The notes under the pieces: model-generated
Told to the model about the DNA's origin: nothing
Seen by the model: only the letters and a program-made list of their open reading frames with translations
Database searches by the model: none
Position numbers and translations under genes: made by a program
Part shown: positions 35,435-45,299 of the stretch, one piece after another
How positions within the stretch are numbered: position 1 is the first letter of the stretch
How the letters are laid out: each line of letters begins with the position of its first letter
Assembly (NCBI GenBank): GCA_035048815.1
Contig: JAUCBN010000054.1
Span: forward strand, 7,037,001-7,101,000
From: Abelmoschus esculentus
Taxonomy: Eukaryota; Streptophyta; Magnoliopsida; Malvales; Malvaceae
Reading direction: 5' to 3'
DNA length: 64,000 nucleotides

Positions 35435-36789
35435 TGATAAGTGCTTAATTCACTATCACTTTTTACACCTTTTATGGACAATAATCACCTAATATACACC
35501 TACTTGGAATAAAGCATGTACTTAATGTGAGATATTTAGATATTCTGCTTTTATAACTTATGAAGATGATATTTATAGACAATACAGACTTTACGGCATC
35601 TTTTATGCAACTGCAGGAATATCCACTACCGCGGCAGTAAGTATGGCCGAAGCAGAACCTGAGGCCGCGGCAGCGACTGAAGGAAAAGTAACGATATTGT
35701 AGGCGACTTGAAGAGAAAAATGAGGTGAACTTTTCTAGACAAGCAGCAAGGATTGGAGCTGGGAAGCGAGCAGAAAGTCCAAGTCAAAGGCCACACGGAA
35801 AAGAATCCTTGTAGGAATAAACTTGGAAATAAAACAAATATTTTATCTATGTACTTGACTTCTGTTTTACTCCAAGTTGTATTCCTACTTAGGAAAGGTT
35901 TGCCCTAGGTCAAGCCTATATAAACCATAGCCGTCCAAGGAGAATCATCATAGAGAGAACAAGAGAAATTAGTTTAGAGTTTTATTTGTTTCATTATGTT
36001 CTAAATTCTTTTAGGCTTAGGTAAAGGTTGTTTAGTATTTGTGAGAAGAGATTGAACTTTGTTTTCTTGTTTCAATGCAATAAAATATCAAGATTTGCTT
36101 ATTCTTTTCTATTCATTGATCTTGCATTTAAGCTCGGGAGAGAAGTTTGTGAGAGATTTATTTATCTAATATCGGGAGAGTTAGGCTCACAAAAGGAATA
36201 AGTACGGTATTTTTCTATTCGGAAAATACTAACTCAGCCTAGGGATAGGTTAGAGTTTCAGCGGATAAAAGAAATGTGGGATTGGTTGGTGATTATAATT
36301 GATTCACGCCGGGAGGTATCATCAAGGACTGTTCATCAACAGTATTTCGACTTAGGGATAAGTGGAGTCACCAAAGGACACTTTGCCGAATCTTGGTAAA
36401 GTCTACCCAAGAGCAAGGGATTGTCGCGGCGGACGAACATCATCACTATCGAGGAAGTAAAACTGCAGTGCTGCCGAGGTAGTGTTGTGTGATTGCATTG
36501 GACAGAGACAACTCAATTGAATCCATAATACAACACAATTGGATCCTAGCCATCTTCTCATTCTGATTATTTTCTCTTTATTTAGTTTGTTTTATTATTC
36601 ACGTTATTTAGTTTACTCCAACCCAAATCACTTGTGTTTTTTATTTTAATTCTTCTACAAAGGAAGAAGACGTAAGAAAGCATATTAAGTAGACCAATCC
36701 CTGTGGAGACGATATCCGATAATACTTATCACTTTATTACTTGAGACTTGTACACTTGCACTAATTGCGCACTCTTTTTACAAGCAACA
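35435..36789 (+). repeat. Segment C 3' LTR (1355 bp)
   Basis: Starts TGATAAGTGCTTAATT after the polypurine tract and ends TTTTTACAAGCAACA. TATA box GCCTATATAAACC at about 35916-35928. It is uninterrupted and therefore gives the empty-site sequence for both insertions in the inverted LTR at 38.07-49.75 kb. At its outer end it joins directly to the interior of an inverted gag, not to host DNA. Confidence 0.92.
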
Positions 36790-37977
36790 GTTGCTGCTGC
36801 TGCGGGTGTTGCATTGACATTGATTATTGGAAACCTAAGGGTTGAATAGTCGGATTCAAAGTATTGTTGGGATTGCTCCATGAAAAATTTGGATGCCTTT
36901 TCCAAGGTGGATTGTATGTGTTGGACATCATGTTGTTGTTCCGGTTATAGTTTCCCAAATAAAAGCTAGATTCTTGATTCTACATGCACTCAGAAGAGCT
37001 ATGGTTACCTCCACATAAATCACATGAAGAATCTATTACCTTAACCTCATGTGTATTATGTTGCATTTGCATATTCTGGACCATCTTATGAGAGTTGCAA
37101 ATTGTGCTGCCACTGAATTGGATGTTTCTAATTCATGTACTATGGCTTGACGTCTCATCCCTCCTCGCCTAGATGTAGGGAATTGAAAGTCATTCTTTGC
37201 AAGTTTGTTTAAAATCTCTATTGCTTCCTCTAGTGGTTTGTCAAGGAGTGTTCCGTTGGCAGAGGCGTTTAAAATCATCCTTGTTGGGGCATTGGTAGCA
37301 TTGTAAAACATAGTCACTTGTGTCCACAATGGAAATCCATGCAAAGGACACTTGTGCAGTAACTCCCTATAGCGCTCCCATGACTCATACATTGGTTCAT
37401 CATCTGCCTGTAGAAAAGAAGTAATTTCATTACGTATACGATCATATAAATTTGTAGGATTAAAACGTGTAATGAAATCACGACAGAGTTCACTCCAAGA
37501 TCCTATTGATCCTGCTAGAATGCTATTTAACTAGATTTTTGCCATATCCCTCAATGAATAGGGGAAAAATTTAAGTCGCAAAACATCTTCATGGACTCCT
37601 TGGATTTTGAATGAATTGCATATCTCCATGAACGATTTTAGGTGTTGCCTGACATCTTCAGTGACCGACCCACCAAACTGTCCAATAGTATTGAGCATAT
37701 TAAACATGACAGGTTTTAACTCAAAGTGGGCTGCTTCGATCTCTAGTGTAACGACTCCTGGATTTAACCCATTCAAATCCTCTTCTAAGAAGTCTCGAAC
37801 AGTAAGCTGCCGCGGCCCTGGTGGCGGCGGAAGCCTTCCATTGCCAGCGGGTATGTTTTGTTCTGCCGGATGATCTGCCATAACTTCTCGGATTTGTCTT
37901 CGCAACCTTTGACGCGTGCGTTCAATCTCTAGATCTAATTCGTATAATGGATTGCTTGGGTTCGCCCTGGTCATACA
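36790..37977 (-). pseudogene. Athila gag (segment A), inverted and truncated
   Basis: Minus strand. Starts MTRANPSNPLYELDLEIERT at 37974. The capsid region follows (FNMLNTIGQFGGSVTEDVRQ, then LRLKFFPYSLRDMAK), then a stop at about 37530 in place of Trp. It continues RDFITRFNPTNLYDRIRNEI, then MYESWERYRELLHKCPLHGF, then LEEAIEILNKLAKND. After a frameshift near 37070 it ends in a zinc knuckle CDLCGGNHSSSEC (about 37000-36960), then NTYNPPWKRHPNFSW and a Gln-rich tail at the break. The break coincides exactly with the outer end of the segment C LTR. Gag would package element RNA. Confidence 0.92.
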
Positions 37978-38048
37978 CCAGAAAAACCGAAGTTAAATAA
38001 AAATAACTAAAAGCAAGAAAATAAAGAAAACAAAATTTAGTTGCCAAT

Positions 38049-38065
38049 CCCCAACAACGACGCCA
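38049..38065 (-). promoter_or_regulatory. Primer-binding site of segment A (decayed tRNA-Asp type)
   Basis: On the minus strand TGGCGTCGTTGTTGGGG, a version of the Athila site TGGCGCCGTTGCCGGGG (intact in element B) with three C-to-T changes. It lies 6 bases inside the LTR end, as expected. Confidence 0.85.
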
Positions 38066-39254
38066 AAAACTTGTTGCGTGTAAAAAGAGTGCGCAATTAG
38101 TGCAAGTGTACACGTCTCAAGTAATAAAGTGATAAGTATTATCGGATATCGTCTCCACAGGGATTGTAACATCCCGGTTTTGGGGTTAGTAGTTTGAGAG
38201 TTAGTTGGCGAAAATTAGATTCGGTTCGAATCGGATTCTTAGGGTTCGTTATTCCGGGAAAAATTAAAATAAGAATATTTTAATCAGATAAGTAATAATT
38301 TTGTGAAATGGTTTTAAAAATAGTAAAATGGTGTTTTAAAGTTAAAGGAATATTATTTGAGCCTTAATTTGATTTTTAATTGGGCTTAATTTTTTACTAG
38401 TGACTAACTTGTAATTTTTGGAAAAGTTTAGGGATTTAATTGGTGATTTTCGGAAATTAAGATTTTTGGTGACTAAATTGGAAATCAAACCATACTTAGA
38501 ATCCTTAGAGGGCCATAAACCCAATTTAGTTTTAATTAATGATTTATCCACCAAAATTGTTTTTAAATGGTTTTATTTTAGATGATAATTTCATTTTTCT
38601 TTTGTAACCTCCCATTTTCCCATCTTTTCTCTCAAATTTTCTCACCAGTTTCTCTCCATCTTCTTCTCCAAATTTCTTCAATTACTTGCTGATTTCTTCA
38701 TCATTTTCTACAATATTTATTTCATTTTACTCATCCTTTCATTCTCTACAAAACCTACTCATCAATTTTTGTAAAATCAACATCATTTTCAAGGAAATCA
38801 TGGAAGACTTTCTCATCTTTTTGGTGGATCTAATCACTAAGGTAAAATTCTGATTTCTAATCTTTTTCTAAGGTTCTTTATTGAAGTTCCCAAGTATTGG
38901 CTTGCTAGTTGACAATTGATATTTAATTTTGTGTTTTCAATTCAAGATTTATGAGTTTTGTGAAGGTTTTTGTGAAATCTTTTGAGGTCTCAATTGATGT
39001 TGGATTTAGGTTGATTTAATTATGACATTAGGTTAATTAAATGATTGATTAGGTCTTGAAATGATTTAATATCAAATTAATCCCGGAATAATGCAATCGG
39101 TGGTGTTTTAAGGTGGTTTTCGGTTGTTTTAGGGGCTTTTTTAGGTGTTCTTATGTTGCTGGAGGTATAAGGATGGTTTGGAAGTGCTTTTGGTTCATAT
39201 TTGAAGTGGATTAGATGTTAGATTCATTAGGTTTTGGGCTGATGTTGTTTTGGA

Positions 39255-39315
39255 TGCGTTTCGGCTAGGTTTCGGTCTTTTCGGCTAGGTTTCGGTCTTT
39301 TCGGCTAGGTTTTCG
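39255..39315. repeat. 24-bp tandem repeat, about 2.5 copies
   Basis: Successive copies of CGGCTAGGTTTCGGTCTTTT within the 3.5-kb LTR-like insertion. Confidence 0.85.
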
Positions 39316-39984
39316 ATGGTTTTGTGAAGGTTTAATGTGGTTGTTGTTTTGAGCATGTTGTGATGTGAATATGCTCTGTTTTTAATGTTGTAGAGGTAGT
39401 GCAAGAAGGTGCATAAGTGGCTGGTGCGTTGGCGTAGCCGTCGGAGCATCGACGAGGGCTCGTTTCGCTTTTCGGTGAGTTATTTCGGGTTTAAAGTGTT
39501 TCGCAAAGGTTCTTTTCTATTTTGGGGACTATGGAATAGTTTGAAAACTTTCCGTAGTTCAAGAGTAAGTGATTTAAATGATATTGATGCATTACCTTAA
39601 GTTTCGGCTATTTTCGGTAACGGCATATATGTGAACATTGATTCAGTATGATTTTTGGAATTGCATATATTTGATTTTGAAATGATGCATGCATGTGTTA
39701 ATTGCTGAAAATGCATGGTTTATTAAGGCATTCATGGCTTATGTAAGCATGAAAAAGAATTTGGAATATAATGAGGTTATTTGCCCTATGTTGATAAAGC
39801 CGTTGAGCATGATTTTAGTTCACATGATGAACATTTAATGAGTGCATTATGAGCAACAAGTTAACATGCATGATTGGAATTGATATTGGCTTAGTGACAC
39901 TAACCTTAGATTCGAATACAAATGACATGTCATTAGGATTGAGTGCACTATAAAAATAATGAGAATAATGATGATGCCTACACG

Positions 39985-40165
39985 TAAACATGGGTGACTT
40001 TGTGTCCGATCGTGCGTGTAGAGCTTGCCTATATGTAAAAAAGGGTGACTTTGTGTCCGACCGTGCATATAGTTGACCCATGAGTAAACAAGAGTGACTT
40101 TGTGTCCGACCGTGCGTAGTGGGGGTAACATGTATACAAGGGTGACTGTGTCCGACCGATGCATG
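39985..40165. repeat. About 58-bp tandem repeat, four diverged copies
   Basis: Four copies share GGGTGACTTTGTGTCCGACC followed by GTGC, preceded by GTAAACA-like sequence. The last has a 4-base deletion (GGGTGACTGTGTCCGACC). Located in the 3.5-kb LTR-like insertion. Confidence 0.9.
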
Positions 40166-40869
40166 TTGAGACCGAGTGTCTCCAATTATGAAAAAAGGAA
40201 TCCGTGTATTCGGTGAACTAAATGTTCATATTAAGTGATCACTAAAGCCAATATGCATACATGAAATGAAACAATATACTTGTGCATGACACATGAAATG
40301 ATTTGACAATGTTGATAAGCATGATTTGGTTTTACATATTTCAAATAAACATGAAGGAAGCAAGTATGACTTTATAAATGATTTTTGATCTTGTTTAGAG
40401 CTTCTTCACTAAGCATGTTTGCTTAAGCTCTCTCTTTTCATACTTGCAGAAAAATAGTGATATTCAAGGCTACATTCGGAGCAAGGGAAACAAGGGGAAA
40501 AGACCTCGCATTTTTGGTATGATTTGGCAAATAAATAAGGGCACGGCAATGTGTAAACCTATCCCTTATGAGAGTGTGTTTTGCTTTGGTTAATGACTTG
40601 TAATAAGACCTTATTTTGCTTTGGTTGTGGATTGATGAATTGCAGTATTGTTTTGAATGGTTTGAAGCATGTACATGCATGTATGTTTCTTGTTTTTAAT
40701 CATAACTTATGATGCATGCCTATAGATTATTTTGAGGTCCATGTTGATAGTAATTGTATGCCATAAATTGTTCTTTATGCTTAGGAAATTATGCATGTAA
40801 TTAGGGGTGATTAATGGTTATGTTTGAATGGGTGGAATTAACTTAGAATGATCAAACTTGTCAAATTAC

Positions 40870-41080
40870 ATAGGGGGTATCGATACCTCTGTTAAGGGTA
40901 TCGATACCCAAGGCCTAAATTGGGGTGGTACTGAAGCATGTTTCGATGCAATTACCCCACTGGTCACTGTGGTATCGATACCACCTTTGGAGGTATCGAT
41001 ACCCCTAACCTTCGAAGTGCAACGAGGCTAGCTCCACGTCAGGGTATCGATACCCAGACCAAAGGTATCGATACCCCTAA
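40870..41080. repeat. Cluster of perfect GGTATCGATACC palindromes
   Basis: Six copies of GGTATCGATACC or a one-base variant (near 40877, 40899, 40970, 40991, 41043 and 41064) in 210 bp. Each is a perfect or almost perfect 12-bp palindrome. The core matches the cluster at 24600-24825 in another LTR-like insertion. Confidence 0.92.
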
Positions 41081-42782
41081 CCAAAAATGACATTCTAAGT
41101 GTTGAAAAGTTCGTGTAGGATTGGACTTCTTTCCACGATCGAATATAGAAGCAATGAATAATACTTTGAGTTGTAATATCACCGTAATGCATGACGTTGA
41201 TTTAATTTCGTATGGGTTAATTAATATTGGTTTCAGTCCCTAAGATTTGTGAGCTTTACAATTAGGTCCCTACTTAATGAAACATGAAATTGATGATGCT
41301 TTAATGATCTGATTGATCTGAATTTTATTGTGAGAATGCTATGCATGTGTAATTGAGCTATGACAGGTTGAATTTTCGGTTTATTGCTGGAATTAAAATT
41401 ATTTGCATTTTGGTCCTTATGTACCTGTATGCGAATTGAATGATCAATTGTGTACCGAATGTCTTCACTCTCGTTATGCATGACCTCGACACTCATAGGA
41501 ACTTAAATATGCATCTAGTAAAAAAAACATATCGGTTTTCAGGGTTGTTTATCGAATCGGACCTTCGCGGGTTTGGTTCGATATTCCCCGTGTAACCCGT
41601 TAGTGCCGGTTCCGTCTAGGCCGGGCTAAGGGGGTTAAAGGGATTGGTCTACTTAATATGCTTTCTTACGTCTTCTTGCTCTGTAGAAGAATTAAAATAA
41701 AAAAGACAAGTGATTTGGGTTGGAGTAAACTAAATAACGTGAATAATAAAACAAACTAAATAAAGAGAAAATAATCAGAATAAGAAGATGGCCAGGATCC
41801 AGTTGTGTTGTATCGTGGATTCAATTGACTTGTCTCTGTCCAATGCAATCACACAACACTGCCTCGGCAGCACTACAGTTTTACTGCCTTGACAGTGATG
41901 ATGTTCGTCCGCCGCGACAATCCTTTGCTCTTGGGTAGACTTTACCAAGATTCGGCAAAGTGTCCTTTGGTGACTCCGCTTATCCCTAAGTCAAAGTACT
42001 ATTGATGACCAGTCCTTGATGATACCTCCCGGCGTGAATCAATTATACTCACCAACCAATCCCACGCTTCTTTTAGCCGCTGAAACTCTAACCTATCCCT
42101 AGGTCGAGTTAGTATTTTCCAGCTAGAAAAATATCGTACTTATCCCTTTCTTGAGCCTAACTCTCCCGATATTAGACAAATAAATCTCTCACAAACTTCT
42201 CTCCCAAGCTTGAATGCAAGATCAATGAATAGCAAAGAATAATCAAATCTTGATATTTTATTGTATTGAAACAAGAAAACAAAGTTCAATCTCTTCTCAC
42301 AAATACTAAACAACCTTCACCTAAGCCTAAAAAAATTTAGAATATAATGAAACAAATAAAACTCTAAACTAATTTCTCTTGTTCTCTCTATGATGATTCT
42401 CCTTGGACGGCTATGGTTTATATAGGCTTGACCTAGGGCAAACCTTTCCTAAGTAGGAATACAACTTGGAGTAAAACAGAAGTCAAGTACATAGATAAAA
42501 TATTTGTTTTATTTCCAATTTTATTCCTACAAGGATTCTTTTCCGCGTGGCCTTTAACTTGGGCTTTCTGCTCGCTTCCCAGCTCCAATCCTTGCGCTGC
42601 TTGTCCAGAAACGTTGACCTCATTTTTTCTCTTCAAGTCGCCTACAATATCGTTACTTGTCCTTCAACTGTTGCTGCGGCCTCAAGTTCTGCTTCGGCCA
42701 CACATACTGCCGCAACAATGGATATTCCTGGTATTGCATAAAGATACCGTAAAGTCTGCATTGTCTATAAATATCATCTTCT

Positions 42783-44086
42783 TGTCGCGTGTCAAAAGTG
42801 CGCGTTTAGTGCAAGTGGACACATCGCAAGTAATAAGTGATAAGTATTTATCGGATTATCGTCTCCACAGGGATTGATATACTCAATATGTCTTCTTCGT
42901 CTTCTTATTCTGTAGAAAGAAGTAAAACACAAGTAATTTGGGTTGTGATGGAACTAAAATAAAATAACTAAATAAAATAAAGAGATTTGAATAGTAGAGA
43001 GAGGTCAGGATCCAGTTGCGTTGTATTGTGGAATTGATTGACTTGTCTCTTCCCAATGCAATCGTATATCACTGCCTCGGCAGCACTACAGATTACTGCC
43101 TTGGCAGCGACGATACTGTCCGCCGCGACAATCCCTTGCTGATGGGTGGACTTTACCAAAGTTCGGCAAAGTATCCTTGGATGACTCCGCTTATCCCTAA
43201 GTGGAAATACTGTTGATGACTAGTCCTTGATGATACCTCCCGGCGTGAATCAATTATACTCACCAACCAATCTCACACTTCTTTTAGCCGCTGAAACTCT
43301 TAACCTATCCCTAAGCCGAGTTAGTATTTCGCGATTGAAATACCGTACTTATCCCTTTCGTGAACCTAACTCTCCCGAGTCTAGATAAATGGATTACTCA
43401 CAAACTTCTCTCCCGAGCTTGAATGCAAGAACAAGGAATAATAAAGGATAAGCAAACCTTGATAGTTTTATTGCATTGAAACAAAGACAAAGTACAATCT
43501 CCTCTCACAAATACAAACAACCTTCACCTAAATCCTAAGAAAGCCTAGAACATCCTTGAGAGAAAGAAAACCAAGAATTTATGAATCGGCTCTCTCTCTA
43601 GGTATTGATGTCTAATACATTGGACGGCTAGGTATTTATATAGGCTTGACCTAGGGCAAACCTTTTCTAAGTAGAATACAACTTGGAGTAGGGAACAAGT
43701 CATGTACATAATTGAAATATTTCCAAGTTTAATTCAACTAAGAGGCTTTCCCGCGTGGCCTTGTCTTGGGCTTTTCCTCATGCTAGACAGCTCCGATCCA
43801 TGTGCTTTATGTCCAGACACGTCCCTTGGATTTTTCTCTTCCAATCGCCTACAGTCTTGCTTCCTGGCTCTCAGTTGCTGCCTCGGCCATGTTGCTACCG
43901 CGGCACTTGTTCTCCTGCACAGATATAAAAATACAGTAAAACTTGCCTTTTCTGTAAATATTATCTTCATAAGCTTAACTTCTAAATATATCACATTAAG
44001 TACATGCATTGGTCCGAGTGGGTGTAAATTCGGTGATTAATGCCCATAAAAGGTGTAAAAAGTGATAGTGAGTTGAGCACTTATCA
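42783..44086 (-). repeat. Element B 3' LTR
   Basis: Plus-strand ends TGTCGCGTG and GCACTTATCA. 1304 bp. Compared with the 5' copy it lacks about 19 bp near 43888 (GCATCAGGTCCTGCCCCGG in the other). A polypurine tract (GAGTTTGGGGGTG on minus) abuts it at 44087-44099. Confidence 0.92.
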
Positions 44087-45004
44087 CACCCCCAAACTCG
44101 AACTATTGCTTGTCCTTAAGCAATGCAAACCATCAATTTGCCTAACTCTACTCTCTCTTGGTCTTACGTTTCCCTCTATTCTCCCCACCATAACTATGCC
44201 TATTCTTTAGACTTAACCTTTCTGCTACCCAAGGGTTTACCTTGAAACAAACTATAAGAATTGGTGAGTTTGTGCGTTTTTGTGGACAAGTTTGATTAAA
44301 GACTTTCTTAGTTAAACTCTAAGTTCAAGACAAGTAGAATTGGGTTAAGTGTTCTCTTCTTTTCTAACCAACCAATTCTTGAGCCAATTTCGGGCACCTC
44401 AAGGATTGCGTTTTCTTCACTAATTCCTTCTTTGTTTTTGATATTCCTTAAAGCATACTAGAGCCAATTTCAGGCACCTCTAGCATGAAGAAGAGTACTT
44501 CCTAGAGCCGGTGATAGGCACCTCTAGTTACTTTCCCAAGAATCTAAGTCTTTATCACCTAAGTTCATTAAAAGAACTCCTATAATCCAACAAGTCCCAA
44601 AAGTGTTTGAGAATTTCATCTTATAATAAGCTTCTAAGTTTTCATCCTTAAGTATCCTAAGGTTAAACCTTTTTAACAGGACCTAATCATGGTAAGGAGA
44701 AAGATTTCTATAGCCTTAAAGAATAAACTAAGGCAATACTGATGATAAGTAGTGCAAAAATATAGGCATTTAATTCAAGTAAGGTGAGGAGTATAAAAGA
44801 AATTAGAAATTTCACTTAAGTACTCCCTTTTCTTGGCATGGCCTTGGCAGTAGATTGCTGCCTCGGCAGTGAATCTGCACCCCCAAACTCAAACCAAGCA
44901 TTGTCCTCAATGCTTTATATTAGAAGCGAACAACAGACAACAAAAATTATGAAAGAGATAAGCAATATATAAAGAAACCAGCAGCAAATAATATTGAATT
45001 ATAT
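44087..45004 (-). promoter_or_regulatory. Element B 3' untranslated region with three copies of the AGGTGCC motif
   Basis: On the minus strand the motif AGGTGCC...TTGGCTC occurs at 44381-44402, 44459-44483 and (variant) 44502-44527, in the same position as in segment C and element F. Otherwise non-coding, with A-rich stretches. Confidence 0.75.
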
Positions 45005-45145
45005 GAAAAATTTTAAAGAGACTCCGAAGAGCTGCTTGTAACAATTTTTCTCCTTGGTCTTGTTGCCGATTGCTTTGTTCTTGGTGAGGGCAATGGTTGA
45101 GCTTTTGCTTGCCAGAGCGGTTGGAATCTTGTGGGTGGTGTTCGT
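45005..45145 (-). pseudogene. C-terminal stub of the third ORF in element B
   Basis: One minus frame reads QRTPPTRFQPLWQAKAQ, then RPRRKIVTSSSSESL, collinear with the last 45 residues of the third ORF in segment C. The preceding about 450 residues are missing, so B could not make this protein. Confidence 0.8.
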
Positions 45146-45299
45146 TGCATCGGAGCCAACACTTTGTCTCTGTGCTTATTGTCAAAAACAGAATATAATC
45201 AACAAGTAAATATTAAATTTCCTAAAATAAAAGCGAAATTAAAACTATTCCTAAGAATTGCGGAAAAGAAAGAATGGAAGGTCGTGGCATTAATTCTCC

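Larger units (their letters stand above)
38165..41639. mobile_element. Long solo-LTR-like insertion in the segment A LTR (3475 bp)
   Basis: Starts TGTAACATCCCGG and ends GGGGGTTAAA, a decayed form of the complementary GGGTGTTACA. Flanked by GGGAT (38160-38164 and 41640-41644). The intact segment C LTR shows the uninterrupted site, so the boundaries are well supported. No gag or pol is visible. Internal repeats occur at 39255-39315, 39985-40160 and 40870-41080. The ends resemble LTRs of Del/Tekay-like gypsy elements, which can be several kb long, so I read it as one solo LTR. A defective non-autonomous element is the alternative. Confidence 0.8.

Noticed and set aside
39409..39600. 63-codon frame rich in Arg and Ser
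   Set aside because: It lies within the long solo-LTR-like insertion and matches no known element protein.
39985..40165. Regular 58-bp repeats considered as a CRISPR-like array
   Set aside because: The intervals between conserved cores are themselves similar, so this is an ordinary tandem repeat in a plant LTR-like sequence.
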